A DNA stretch of 56,504 nucleotides, taken from the NCBI RefSeq assembly GCF_018588885.1, contig NZ_JAFFIW010000038.1:1-56504 (forward strand), in the 5' to 3' direction. The stretch comes from Mesorhizobium sp. dw_380 (lineage in GTDB: Bacteria > Pseudomonadota > Alphaproteobacteria > Rhizobiales > Rhizobiaceae). Under the pieces are notes generated by a model, which was not told where the DNA came from, ran no database searches, and was given only the letters and a program-made list of their open reading frames with translations. The translations under genes and the position numbers were made by a program. Of the stretch, positions 1 through 9,103 are shown piece by piece (the stretch's first letter is position 1; the number at the start of each line of letters is the position of its first letter).

Positions 1-1
1 G

Positions 2-619
2 CATTATATCGCTCAGATAATGGGAAATGAGGTCGTTGCGATTGCCGCCGCTGACTACGGCCCCCCACCGCATTTCGTCTTTCATAGCGGCACCCAGCCA
101 GCCTCGCTGACAGATGACGAGCACGAGCGAATCGCCGACGTTTCGCTGAGCTGCTTGCGAATTCTCGGCCTTGGCTGGGGTCCCACGAATGTTGAACTCC
201 GGTGGACGAAGCTTGGCCCTGTCGTCATTGAAGTGAATCCGCGACTTTTGGGCGGGACGGGTTCTCAATTGGTTCGGCTGGCTTATGGAGTCGATCTTAT
301 CACCGAACACATCAAGCTTGCCGTCGGCCACGAATGGGATTTGCGCAGAAGGCATTCACACATTGTGGCCGTCCGGGTCCTAATTCCTGACCGTGATGGC
401 ATCGTCGATTGGATCCATGGCGGCAGTCAGGCTGCTGCTGTACCGGGTGTCGCAGAGGTGCAATTTTGTGTCGAGCCCAATACCCCTATCGTGAGGAAAG
501 GCGACTATCGAGATCGCATGGGACATGTCATAGCCGCTTCACCCGACCGTGTCCGGACCGAGGCGATAATTCAGCGTGCGGTGAACTTAATCAGTTGGTC
601 GATCTCTCCATTTCCGTGA
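2..619 (+). CDS. ATP-grasp ligase, C-terminal part (5' end outside window)
   Basis: This is the C-terminal half of an ATP-grasp carboxylate-amine/thiol ligase, a family that uses ATP to activate a carboxylate as acyl phosphate and join it to an amine. The frame is open to the first bases, and codons before the ATG at 20 (HYIAQI) match the intact paralogue at 18996-20204 (HYWVEM), so the gene starts upstream of the window. The shared blocks are ERIADVSL, WGPTNVELRW and VVIEVNPR; the last carries the Mg-ATP-binding Glu and Asn of the fold. The two copies look roughly 60% identical over the shared region by eye. It ends 228 bp before the aminotransferase at 848, on the same strand. Substrates cannot be read from the sequence. 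Confidence 0.85.
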   Translation, partial: HYIAQIMGNEVVAIAAADYGPPPHFVFHSGTQPASLTDDEHERIADVSLSCLRILGLGWGPTNVELRWTKLGPVVIEVNPRLLGGTGSQLVRLAYGVDLITEHIKLAVGHEWDLRRRHSHIVAVRVLIPDRDGIVDWIHGGSQAAAVPGVAEVQFCVEPNTPIVRKGDYRDRMGHVIAASPDRVRTEAIIQRAVNLISWSISPFP

Positions 620-847
620 ACAAAGACAATCATCAGCCCCTCAAGTCGCCGCACCAGGGGAAGCTATTGAAGAGGAAACTTGTAGTGCAAAATCAAGTGC
701 GGTCGTCGCAAAGTGAATGATACCTAATTTTGTTTCTGGGAACCTCTAGGCAATTGAACTTATCTGCGGTGGACAATTGTCTTCTGATTTTTTGCGGCGG
801 CTATGTCGCGCGAGTAATTCCCAGGCCACAGCAAGAGGATAGCCGCG

Positions 848-2206
848 GTGTTAGAGCAACCAGCCCTGCCCCCCCCTCCGCTCGTCGGACCCCGTTCTGC
901 CGAGACTTTCGGCCGGGCGCGCAGGGTTTTCCCGGACGGCACCACGCGGATCACTATCGAGCGCGATCCCATTCCCCGCTACATGCATCACGGAGAGAGT
1001 GCGTTTCTTGTCGACGTTGATGGCCGTCGTCTCCTAGACCTCAACGGCAACTTCACGACCCTCATCCATGGCCACGCCTTCCCGCCCGTGATCGAGGCCG
1101 TGACGCAGCAGCTCAGAAGCGGATGCTGCTTCGCCAACCCGACCGAGATTGAAATCGATCTTGCTGAGCTTCTCTGCGCCCGAATTCCGCATCTTGACCG
1201 CATCCGCTTCGTCAATACCGGTACCGAGGCGGTCATGTTTGCGATTAAGGCGGCGCGGGCGTTCACGGGACGTCCCGCCATTGCCAAGATCGAGGGAGCC
1301 TATCACGGCGCCTACGACTGGGTCGAGGTCAGCCAGGCTGCAACGCCTCAAACGTGGGGCGATCCCGAACATCCCGCGCCCACTCTTTCTTATCGCGGCA
1401 TGCCGCCAGCTGTGCTCGATGACGTTGTGATTTTGCGCTTCAACAACGCCGAGGGCGCGCGCCGGCTGATCACGGAACATGCAGGGCGTCTCGCAGCCGT
1501 CCTCGTTGATCCCATGCCGAGCCGCAGTGGGCTCATTTCGCCCACGCCGGATTTCGTATCCGCCATCCAAGAGACGGCCCGTCGTCACGGTATCCTTGTT
1601 ATCAGCGACGAGGTTCTCAACCTCCGACAGGGTTACGAAGGCGCCTCTGCGCTCTATGGGCTCGCCCCCGATCTCTTCGCGCTCGGCAAGATCATTGGCG
1701 GCGGGCTCCCCATCGGCGCGATCGGAGGCCGCAGCGAGGTGATGGCAGTCTTCGAGGCCGCATCAGGCGGTCCTGCTCTGCCGCAGGGCGGCACCTTTTC
1801 AGCCAATCCGCTCTCGATGGCAGCAGGACTCGCCGCGATGGAAGCCCTCGACCGCGCTGCCTTCGATTACCTCGAGCGGCTGGGGGACAAACTGCGAAAC
1901 GGGCTCGAACGCATCATCGCGCGGCACGGCGCCCCTTTCAGCGTCACTGGAGCCACTTCCCTCTTTCGCCTTCACCCGCGGCGCAAGCCGCCGCGAGAGT
2001 TCCGAGAAAGTTTCCTTACCCTACAGGAGGTGGCCGTGATGACGGAATTAACTCGCTTCTTCGCCACGGAAGGCATCATTCTGCCCAAAGCGGCCGCCGC
2101 TTGCCTCTCAACACCGATGGGGGAGGATGAGATCGCCTTCGTCGCAAATGCTTTCGACCGCTTCCTAATTCAGCGCGCGGCGCTCCTCGACACTATCACG
2201 GGTTAG
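848..2206 (+). CDS. PLP-dependent class III aminotransferase (glutamate-1-semialdehyde aminomutase-like)
   Basis: A 452-residue fold-type I PLP enzyme of aminotransferase class III. It most resembles the glutamate-1-semialdehyde 2,1-aminomutase branch. Visible landmarks are NTGTEAVMFAIKAAR (about 123-137, phosphate-binding region), AYHGAYDW (151-158), ISDEV (252-256, pyridine-nitrogen Asp) and LGKIIGGGLPIGA with the Schiff-base lysine at K281. The start is GTG at 848, with GAGGA about nine bases upstream. Length is normal for the class. A housekeeping role in haem synthesis is unlikely: it sits among an ATP-grasp ligase, a ruined ThDP enzyme and an SDR, which suggests amination of a semialdehyde or ketone in a specialised pathway. 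The substrate is not known. Confidence 0.9.
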   Translation: MLEQPALPPPPLVGPRSAETFGRARRVFPDGTTRITIERDPIPRYMHHGESAFLVDVDGRRLLDLNGNFTTLIHGHAFPPVIEAVTQQLRSGCCFANPTEIEIDLAELLCARIPHLDRIRFVNTGTEAVMFAIKAARAFTGRPAIAKIEGAYHGAYDWVEVSQAATPQTWGDPEHPAPTLSYRGMPPAVLDDVVILRFNNAEGARRLITEHAGRLAAVLVDPMPSRSGLISPTPDFVSAIQETARRHGILVISDEVLNLRQGYEGASALYGLAPDLFALGKIIGGGLPIGAIGGRSEVMAVFEAASGGPALPQGGTFSANPLSMAAGLAAMEALDRAAFDYLERLGDKLRNGLERIIARHGAPFSVTGATSLFRLHPRRKPPREFRESFLTLQEVAVMTELTRFFATEGIILPKAAAACLSTPMGEDEIAFVANAFDRFLIQRAALLDTITG

Positions 2207-2209
2207 ATC

Positions 2210-2990
2210 ATGGAAGAAACCGTCGCACAGGCGATCGCGCGTGCGTTGAAGCCCTTGTTTGGCCAGAGCCTGCCGTCTGCCGTCCTCCTCGCCTGCGGTA
2301 CGATTGGCATCCCGCCAGCTCGCCTACCGGCAGGAGAAGATGGGGGGCGCCATGGCAGACGACTTTGAACGCGTCTTAAGCAGGATTGCAGTGGTTACCA
2401 CCCAAAACGGGCCGCCCGCGGCCATCCTCGTGCCATCACTTCCGGAGGCTTTCAAGGCGAGCCTGTCGGAACGCGCACCAACCAGAATGGAACAGACAGT
2501 TGGCGCCAGATCACGCCTGGCGCGTGCAACATCCATATCGGCGTCGATCCAACCGAGGTCGGTTGCACCTACGAGGCGCTGTGCCTCGTGGTCCATGCTG
2601 CGGTCACGATCAACGCTCTTTGTCAAATCCTCCAACACATCGACCTGTGGCGCCGCCGCGCCGATGGTACGCAACTGCGTGTCCGTCGTCGTAATCGTGC
2701 TAAAGAATGGCGTGCTCGGCTTCCAAAGGCATGCCGAAGCAATGCCGTTAGGACCCTGTACGAGCGCCTGCCATTTCGCTCCAGTCGACCACGCAGCAAT
2801 CGCCCGGGCGTGCGGTTGCGGCGCGACCGTCGTCAGGGTACCGGACGACATAGGGCCTGCTCTCGAGGCGCTCGCCTCTGAAAGGCCGTGGCTAGTCAAG
2901 GTCGTCGCCGCCCCCAACGCCCATCCTGCTCTTTCCCTTTTCGGCGGCGCGGTTGACCAGAACGTCGTGCGCGACGTGGGTTCCGTTTGA
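2210..2990 (+). pseudogene. decayed thiamine-diphosphate enzyme (acetolactate synthase/decarboxylase-like)
   Basis: Pieces of a ThDP-dependent enzyme appear in the expected order but in different frames. An N-terminal piece starting at ATG 2210 (VAQAIARALKP) stops after about 50 codons. A piece around 2395-2440 reads TTQNGPPAAILVPS. A central-domain piece around 2500-2650 reads IHIGVDPTEVG followed by ALCQILQHIDL. A C-terminal ThDP-binding piece around 2680-2960 reads VLKNGVLGFQRHAEAMPLG, then APVDHAAIARACGC. An intact enzyme of this family needs about 550 codons, whereas this stretch has 260, so large internal deletions as well as frameshifts have occurred. The start is 4 bp after the aminotransferase stop and the end overlaps the SDR, so the gene was once part of this operon. 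It cannot make an active enzyme as read here. Confidence 0.7.
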
Positions 2991-3775
2991 TGACGACAGA
3001 AAACACCAAATCAATGGGCGTTGCGGTCGTCACCGGCGGGGCAACCGGGATCGGGTTTGCGACCGTCGCGCATCTAATCGACGCTGGCTGGCGCGTCGCT
3101 TTCTTCAGCCAGACGAGAGAGCGGGTGGAGGCTGCCGCTGTCGATCTACGCGCCCGTTTTCCAGCTTGGAATATCCACGCCGACACGGTCGACCTCCGTG
3201 ACGAACGCGGCGTCTGCCGGTTCTTCGCCAATGTCCGCGAGCGGTGGGGAACGGTATCCGCGCTTGTCTGCAATGCTGGCTACTCGCCGAAAGGTCCAAA
3301 CGATCAGCGTGTCGCTCTCGGCCATATGCCGCTTGCCAAATGGGATGATGTTATCCGGGTGAACCTCACGGGCGCCTTCCTCTGTTGCCGCGAGGTGTTG
3401 CCCGGTATGGCGGAAGCCCGGCAAGGCCGTATCGTCCTGATCAGTTCACTCGCGGCGCGTACGCAGCCGAAGATCGCCGGAGCGAGCTACGTTGCCTCGA
3501 AGAGCGCGCTTGCAGGGCTCGCCCGGTCGATCATGAGCGAATACGCCGGGCTTGGTATCACGGTGAACACGATCTGCCCTGGCCGTGTCTTAAGCAATAT
3601 GACGGGACCGCCCGAGAGGCCCGGAAACCGCGCTGCACTCGCGCGGATCCCGATCGGCCGGCTCGGCAGGCCCGAAGACATCAGCCGCGTCATTAAGTTT
3701 CTTGTTCGCTCGGATTCCGACTTCATTAACGGCGCCATCATCGATGTCAACGGCGGTGAGTTCGCCCCCTCTTAA
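2987..3775 (+). CDS. short-chain dehydrogenase/reductase (SDR)
   Basis: A 262-residue classical SDR that would oxidise an alcohol or reduce a ketone with NAD(P)(H). It has the Rossmann glycine motif VTGGATGIG near residue 16, the NAG motif (CNAGYS, near 94), a catalytic Ser in LISSLAA, the YVASK Tyr/Lys pair near 166-170 and the usual C-terminal FINGAIIDVNGG. The start ATG overlaps the stop of the preceding ThDP pseudogene, so the two were translationally coupled. It is the last gene of the plus-strand group beginning with the ATP-grasp ligase. Its substrate may be a keto product of the lost ThDP enzyme, but that is inference. Confidence 0.92.
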   Translation: MMTTENTKSMGVAVVTGGATGIGFATVAHLIDAGWRVAFFSQTRERVEAAAVDLRARFPAWNIHADTVDLRDERGVCRFFANVRERWGTVSALVCNAGYSPKGPNDQRVALGHMPLAKWDDVIRVNLTGAFLCCREVLPGMAEARQGRIVLISSLAARTQPKIAGASYVASKSALAGLARSIMSEYAGLGITVNTICPGRVLSNMTGPPERPGNRAALARIPIGRLGRPEDISRVIKFLVRSDSDFINGAIIDVNGGEFAPS

Positions 3776-4035
3776 TCTGTCGGCCGGCGGCACAAACCAT
3801 TCAGTGACGAAGGACGCGGCGCCGGCCACTCCCGCACATTCTGCGCATGCGCGAACTTACGGACCTGCTGCACTAGGGGCCATGGCGAACGCCTGGAACA
3901 GGCTGCCTTCGGACAGGGCCGTGGTCAAGCCAAGCGAGCCCTGGCATCACGCGCACGGCGGCGACTTCTCACATCCGAAGGCCACCATGACAGGATCTCG
4001 GCCGCGTCGTTCCAAGGACGCCTCATTGGCGGGAG

Positions 4036-4320
4036 GTGGTGGCCGATAGCGACAGCGGATGCTCGACAGCAGCGAGGACGTGCTCAGCCGTCAACGCCTC
4101 GAGGTTTTGGCTTCAGGCGATGCTTCTGGCCGCGCGTGCGGAGAATGAGAGGCTCCGCCAAATCATCAAGGAGTTGCAGCGCTATCGCTTCGGGCCAAGG
4201 GCGGAGGGCCTGCCCGAGGACCAGTTGCTTCTGGGCCTGGATGGCCAGCAGGTAGAGGCGGAGGGCTTCGCCGGCACCGAAGCCGCGGACCCATCAAAGC
4301 GGTTTGGCGCATTTGCCGCC
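4036..4320 (+). pseudogene. IS66-family TnpC N-terminal fragment
   Basis: One frame reads AARAENERLRQIIKELQRYR followed by FGPRAEGLPEDQLLLGLDG, the typical coiled-coil start of the IS66-family TnpC transposase. The fragment ends abruptly near 4320, where a tyrosine-recombinase fragment begins in another frame. No TnpA, no TnpB and no catalytic DDE domain are present nearby, so this is a dead remnant. The 260 bp before it, after the SDR stop, hold no gene that I can recognise. Confidence 0.65.
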
Positions 4321-4339
4321 GCGTCTTCATGGGATGACC

Positions 4340-4868
4340 TTCGGCGACAATCGATGCGATCGGCGCAACGACGCCCGTCGACATCCGCGATCGAGCCCTG
4401 CTGCTACTCGCCACGACGGGCATTCGCAACGGTGAGCTACGCGCCATTCAGCTGCAGGATATCGACTGGCGTGCTGGCGAGGTATCGGTCCGGCGCACCA
4501 AGGGCAAGCGGGATCGGGTGGCGCCGCCGCTCGAGGAGACCGGCGCCGCGCTCGCCGACTACGTCCTGCGCGCTCGACCGAAGGTGGATAGTCCGTATCT
4601 GTTCCTGTCCTTCACGCCGCCCGTGGCAGCATTCAAATGCGCGTTTGCGACATGGCGGGGTTGAACTCGGGCGAGTCGCAGGTGCGCATCTCCTGCGCCA
4701 CAGTCTTGCTACCCAGCTCGTCAAGCAGTGAAGGCCGGTCAACGAGGTCGTCGATCTTCTAGGGCACCGAAGCATCAACACAACGCCATTGTACGTAAAG
4801 GTCGCCACCTCGCAGCTTGCCGAGGTCGCACTTGCGAACATTCGACCTGTCATGGCAGCTTACGATGG
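4340..4868 (+). pseudogene. tyrosine recombinase (XerD-like), broken by a frameshift and a stop codon
   Basis: The C-terminal catalytic domain of a phage-integrase-type recombinase can be followed in two frames. The first, about 4385-4660, holds RDRALLLLATTGIRNGELRA with the first catalytic Arg, then the RRTKGKRDRVAPP strand. It shifts frame near 4655 into LLRHSLATQLVKQ (the HxxR box). There a TGA at 4729-4731 interrupts the chain, and the same frame then continues with VNEVVDLLGHRSINTT and LYVKV, the last His and the nucleophile Tyr. The N-terminal core-binding domain is missing. This kind of recombinase often travels with IS66/IS91-type elements in rhizobia. It is not functional as read. 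Confidence 0.75.
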
Positions 4869-4879
4869 TGAGTGTGCCC

Positions 4880-5215
4880 GATCCGATACACGTTTTCCGT
4901 GCTCTTTGATTCGCCGAGAGCGATGCGGTCGTGAGCGGCAGCTCTTTTTGCGACAAGATGATCAAAGGCATGACGGCTCCGCAAGCAGCCCAGTCTCACG
5001 CCGGGCTTTGCGAAGTCGCAGCCTTCCTTTTTCAGCTCATGTTGACCAGTCCCGAGAGCGGGAAGTGTCGCATCCTTCGCATACTAAATGGTTTGCTACA
5101 TATGGAGTGGCATGACGATTGTTCTAGAATTCAAATTGAATCGGCCCTTTGTACATAGTCTGCCTTCCTAGAATCAGACAAGTGGGCGGGGCGCTTCATA
5201 GACGCTGTAACCGAA
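4880..5215. other. intergenic, no recognisable gene
   Basis: There is a short open frame (about 4931-5158, plus) with a possible start but no family resemblance and no good ribosome site. I regard the stretch as spacer between two decayed mobile elements. Confidence 0.4.
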
Positions 5216-5259
5216 ACGTGATTCGCTCGGCCGGCGGCGGGCGAATCGAGGGACGGCGA

Positions 5260-6420
5260 ATGTCGGGGCCACGCGAGAAGCGCGAGACGGGAGAGCAGGA
5301 CCTGTTCCGCTCCAGGCTCGACCAGATCATCAGCATGAAGCACGAGCTGGTGCGGCTGGCGGATGCGATCGACTGCCCGATGCTGGAGGAGCGTTTTGGC
5401 GCGGTCTATTCGGACGGCCCCCGCATGCCGCCGCTGCCGACCCGGCTGATGGCGGGGCTGGCGATCCTCAAGCACACCTTCAACCTGTCCGACGAGGTGC
5501 TGTGCGAGCGCTGGGTGGAGAACCCCTATTTCCAGTATCTCACCGGGAGACGTTCTTTTGCCATACGCTGCCGTTCGACCGCTCGTTGATGACGCGTTGG
5601 CGCAGCCGCATGGGCGAGGAGCGGATCGTGGCGCTGTTGCAGGCGAGACTCAGCCTTGCGGTCAAGACCGGGGCGATGAAGCCGGCCGACACGCGCCAGG
5701 TGATCCCCGGATCAGTCCGAGGACCGACACCACCGTGCAGCCGAAGAACGTCATGTTCCCGACCGACGCCAAGCTCATCCACCGGGCGCGCGAGCGGCTG
5801 GTGCGGCTGGCCAAGAGGACGGGCCTCCATTTGCGCCAGAGCTATGTGCGGGTCGGCAAGCTGGCGCTGATCAGCCACCAGCGCTATGCCCACGCCAAGC
5901 AGTTCAAGCGGGCCAACAAGGCGCTGCGCAGGCTCAAGACTATGTCGGCCGGACCATTCGCGACATTGGTCGCCAGATCGCCGGCAATGCGGGGCTGGAC
6001 GCGCTCTTCAAATGGCCGCTCTACCAGGCCGCCACCGTTCTCCAGCAACGTCAGCGCCAGCGCGTCCGCAAGATCTACTGCCTGCACGCGCACGAGGTGG
6101 AATGCATTGGCAAGGGAAGGCGCATATGCCCTACGAGTTCGGGGGGAAGGTGTCGGTGGCCACCACGCTGAAGCGTCCGGGCGGCCAGTTCGCCCTGCAT
6201 GCAAAAAGCGCTGCCCGGCAATCCCTATGGCGGCCACACGCTCGCAAGCCCATAGAGCATCGGCCACATCAAGGCTGAGCACCGGATGAGCCGCAACTCC
6301 TCGCCGGCCAGCAGGGCGACGCCCTCAACGCCGCCGCCGGCTACAACTTCTCCCTCCTGCTCAACTGGTTCACAGGTTTTGTGGCTTCTCATCGCAGCCC
6401 AGTCAGCCGAGAGGACTCGA
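5260..6420 (+). pseudogene. IS5-like transposase, frameshifted and internally deleted
   Basis: The beginning is clear: from ATG 5260 the frame reads EKRETGEQDLFRSRLDQII and then LPTRLMAGLAILKHTFNLSD and WVENPYFQYLTG, the N-terminus of an IS5/IS1182-type transposase of about 440 residues. The chain then jumps frame several times: MTRWRSRMGEERIVALLQA (near 5590), TTVQPKNVMFPTDAKLIHRA (near 5730), LRQSYVRVGKLALISHQRYA (near 5830), GRTIRDIGRQIAGNAGLDA (near 5950) and PYEFGGKVSVATTLKRPGGQ (near 6127). After NPYGGHT a deletion removes most of the catalytic core, and only KAEHRM and the C-terminal tail remain. It is clearly inactive. The closest ISfinder group is uncertain from sight alone. Confidence 0.75.
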
Positions 6421-6467
6421 AGCCTGACTAATCTCGTTGTTCACGGACGACTGACAATTCTTGGTGT

Positions 6468-7739
6468 TCAGTGAGGCTCCTCTGTTGCGGTAAACACGGA
6501 TTGTCCGTGGATCTGAATCTTATTACAGAGCCGCGCCAAGTCTGACAGATCGTGACTCGCTGTAAGACAGATGCGTATGCCCGCATGGCCCCGAGCGACC
6601 GTCGGAAAGAACGTGACGGAAGTGTAAAAGCCATCATCGAATAGGCGTGCTGCGAAATCAATAGCCGCAAATTCATCGCCCACATTAATCATGCGAATTG
6701 GCAGAGGAGCGCCTCGCTGATCTGTGTTGATGAGATCGTCGAACAGGGCGATGCGGTCGATCAATTGATCTCGGCGAACCCTGAGCTCGCTCGTGCGGTG
6801 GATTTTCGCCGAGGCCATAGCGGCACCGACAGCTGCAACGTTGGGCGAAGCCGAGAAGGCATGCGGAATGGAGTAGCAACGAAATAGCTCTTCTTGATAT
6901 GCCGTTCCCAGCATGAGCATGCCGCCCGACGCGCCGAAGCCCTTGGCGAGGGACGCCGCGACGATCGTGCGCTCACCTAGCTCGTTGGGTAATTGCGAGC
7001 GCGCAAAACCTTCGCCACTTTCGCCAAATAGTGAAATTCCGTGTGCGTCGTCGATGTAAAGAAAAAGGCCATACTTTTCCTGCAACTCAAGAAGCCCTTC
7101 GATCGGCGCGAAGCCGCCCATCGAATAGACGCCATCGCAGACGTAAGCGACGATTGGATGCTTGCGGCAAAGCTGCTCCAAAGCATCGAGGTCATTGTGA
7201 GGAATTGTCTCGACTTGGGTCTCCTCGGCCACAACTGGCTTATGAAAGGCAAGCGAGGCATGTGCCAGACGGTCGAACACCATGACAGGTCTTTGACCTC
7301 CCGTTAAATGTCCGGAGGCGATGATTGGCAGTGCGCCCATGTTGGCAATCATAACCGTCGAGTAAGTAATAATCCGCGCCCCAAAGAGTTGGGAAAGCAA
7401 TCCCTCAAGTTCACCAACGAGTCCGAAATTCAGGCGCGTGCGTGCACAAGACCAGTGGAGTGATCCGTATTCCTTTATCGCGGCAACCGCGCCTGCAACG
7501 ATAGCTGGATGATTGTCCAAGCCGAGGTAGCAACAACGTACGTAGTCGGCCATGGTATCGCCTCGACGCTCGCCCTCCGTGATCATGACCGCCCTCCCCT
7601 CTAAAGACCGCCCGTAAACACCCATGAGACCACGTTGGTGAGCCCGTTCGAAATGCATTCGCGTCCGATCAATGACCGAAGCGGTGTTGCGGAAATGACT
7701 GGCGTTTGCAGCGCCCGCTGTGAATTCCACCGGAGACAT
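6468..7739 (-). CDS. alpha-oxoamine synthase (AONS/KBL/SPT-type PLP enzyme)
   Basis: A 423-residue PLP enzyme of the family that condenses an amino acid with an acyl-CoA (or acyl carrier) with loss of CO2. 8-Amino-7-oxononanoate synthase, 2-amino-3-ketobutyrate ligase and serine palmitoyltransferase belong here. Landmarks are DGVYSMGG (202-209), IDDAHGISLFG (229-239, pyridine-nitrogen Asp and stacking region) and AASLAKGFGASGG with the Schiff-base lysine at K266. The start ATG at 7739 is preceded by AAAGGA at good spacing. It lies downstream of the EctB-like aminotransferase and the 2OG oxygenase on the same strand. A transposase remnant sits in the 525-bp gap, so the three may once have been one operon. 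No bio genes are nearby, which speaks against biotin synthesis. The substrates are unknown. Confidence 0.9.
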   Translation of the reverse strand: MSPVEFTAGAANASHFRNTASVIDRTRMHFERAHQRGLMGVYGRSLEGRAVMITEGERRGDTMADYVRCCYLGLDNHPAIVAGAVAAIKEYGSLHWSCARTRLNFGLVGELEGLLSQLFGARIITYSTVMIANMGALPIIASGHLTGGQRPVMVFDRLAHASLAFHKPVVAEETQVETIPHNDLDALEQLCRKHPIVAYVCDGVYSMGGFAPIEGLLELQEKYGLFLYIDDAHGISLFGESGEGFARSQLPNELGERTIVAASLAKGFGASGGMLMLGTAYQEELFRCYSIPHAFSASPNVAAVGAAMASAKIHRTSELRVRRDQLIDRIALFDDLINTDQRGAPLPIRMINVGDEFAAIDFAARLFDDGFYTSVTFFPTVARGHAGIRICLTASHDLSDLARLCNKIQIHGQSVFTATEEPH

Positions 7740-8034
7740 TTGGACGTCCTTTCAAAAGTGCATATTTGCGGTAAATTGGCTCCCCAGTCTCACGTGATCC
7801 AAATTGCGAACCGCCGAATTCCGATGCGGCTGATGGCCGTCTGATATGATCCCGAAGACACCTTCAGTCTGTCGGATGAGGAGCTGGCGCGCCCTGGGTG
7901 GAGAGACCCGAATACCCAGTTCTGGGGTGAAGAGTTCTTCTGCCCTGAGTAGCCGGCGCATCCTGGCACAACGTGCCGCAAAGCCCAGGTTGGAGTTTTC
8001 AGCACTAGGTGGAACATGACACCGGAAATGAATC
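7740..8034. other. intergenic, no recognisable gene
   Basis: This 295-bp stretch upstream of the oxoamine synthase carries its ribosome site (AAAGGA just before 7739). A plus-strand frame near 7845-7950 has a protein-like run but two stops and no family match. No sigma-54 element with correct spacing is seen. Confidence 0.4.
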
Positions 8035-8235
8035 GCGAGACAAGGGAACCGCCACGCGGTCGAGCCCGTCATCGGCACAATCAAAGCTGAACACCGGAGG
8101 GGCGGCACCTGTATCGCCCACAATCAGGACGACGTCGGCGGCGCCTCCCTGGCCACCGCCGACTACTTCCCGCTCCTGCTAGACGGTTCAGGAGCTTTTG
8201 TGGCTTCTGTTCGCCGCGGCGCTCCCACTCAGGCC
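8035..8235 (+). pseudogene. IS5-like transposase C-terminal remnant
   Basis: The plus strand reads AVEPVIGTIKAEHR near 8056-8100, the end of the catalytic domain of IS5-like transposases, followed by a tail that resembles the tail of the element at 6280-6400. The motif TTTTGTGGCTTCT also occurs in both (near 6375 and 8198), so the two remnants come from related elements. Only about 65 codons survive. Confidence 0.6.
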
Positions 8236-8263
8236 GATATGACCCGCGGTCGGGGACATCCAC

Positions 8264-9103
8264 TCAGGTCCACCAGAGAACAAGATCTGGCCGCGCAAAT
8301 CCGAAAAAGCAATTCAGCAGCACGCGACGCTTTCCGTTGCCTGATTGACCGGTAACCCCGTGAACGAAGCCGCCATCGATTAGGGCGATATCCCCAGTTT
8401 TGAGCTCGAACTCGCGGCAAGGGACGGCCTCCAGATAGGCTGCCGAATAGGGGTATCCAGTGGTCTCCACACCTTGCGATATCCGGTCCGCAACCGTCGG
8501 CTTGTGGCTCCAGAGCTTCAGATTGCCGCCTTCCTCAGGCATGCTGGGATAGAGGTTGAGCGCTGCGACCGTATTGTGCGCCACCGCAGAAAGCTCGTAA
8601 TCATCGCCAGCACGTAAGACTTGAGCGACGTCGTCGTGGGGATCCAAGGAAAACGTGCCTGTGCCCGACCAACTGAGGCCGCGACAAACATTGGCCTGGC
8701 CGTGTTCGGAACGCGCTAGCCGCAATTCGATTCCCTGGTTGTGAAGCTCTCGCTTCAACGCCCCGAATACTGCTCGAACCGGGTCAACCAAATTCTTAAA
8801 AAGGGCATCGACGTACGGCCGCGCGTTTTCGGCGTCTGCGAAATAGGTGGCTGCATCCTTTCTGTAGTGAGATGCACCGACATATTGTCCGGGCACACCA
8901 TCTTTACGCTCTCTGAGACCGGAGCTTCCAATAAAGTTCGTAGTGATCTCCTCTGCTACTTCGGTGCTGAAAGCTTGCTTGATGTGCAGAGCGGTGAGCT
9001 CACCTTTCAGGACCGAGATGATCTCCGCCGTGTTGATCGACCCGGTCCGTTCTTTGATCGAAACCGGCGAGATGGCTGGCACTTGAGATATCTGACTAGG
9101 CAT
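8264..9103 (-). CDS. Fe(II)/2-oxoglutarate-dependent oxygenase
   Basis: A 279-residue non-haem iron oxygenase of the 2-oxoglutarate type. The facial triad is visible: H156 and D158 in LDPHDDVAQ and the distal H248 in IDGGFVHGVTG, with R259/R260 placed to bind the 2-oxoglutarate carboxylate. The Asp is present, so hydroxylation (or desaturation) is expected and not halogenation, where Gly or Ala replaces it. The chosen ATG at 9103 has AGGAG eight bases upstream and overlaps the stop of the EctB-like gene by 8 bp (ATGCCTAG). An upstream ATG at 9160 would overlap by 65 bp and is less likely. The coupling implies that the enzyme acts on the aminotransferase product or a derivative. It does not resemble ectoine hydroxylase EctD closely. 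Confidence 0.85.
   Translation of the reverse strand: MPSQISQVPAISPVSIKERTGSINTAEIISVLKGELTALHIKQAFSTEVAEEITTNFIGSSGLRERKDGVPGQYVGASHYRKDAATYFADAENARPYVDALFKNLVDPVRAVFGALKRELHNQGIELRLARSEHGQANVCRGLSWSGTGTFSLDPHDDVAQVLRAGDDYELSAVAHNTVAALNLYPSMPEEGGNLKLWSHKPTVADRISQGVETTGYPYSAAYLEAVPCREFELKTGDIALIDGGFVHGVTGQSGNGKRRVLLNCFFGFARPDLVLWWT

Noticed and set aside
6468..7739. Biotin synthesis gene (bioF)
   Set aside because: The family fits, but no bioA, bioB or bioD is near and the context is specialised metabolism; left as oxoamine synthase.
7964..7980. TGGCACAACGTGCCGC near the oxoamine synthase
   Set aside because: The -24-like part is there but there is no TTGC at the required spacing on either strand.
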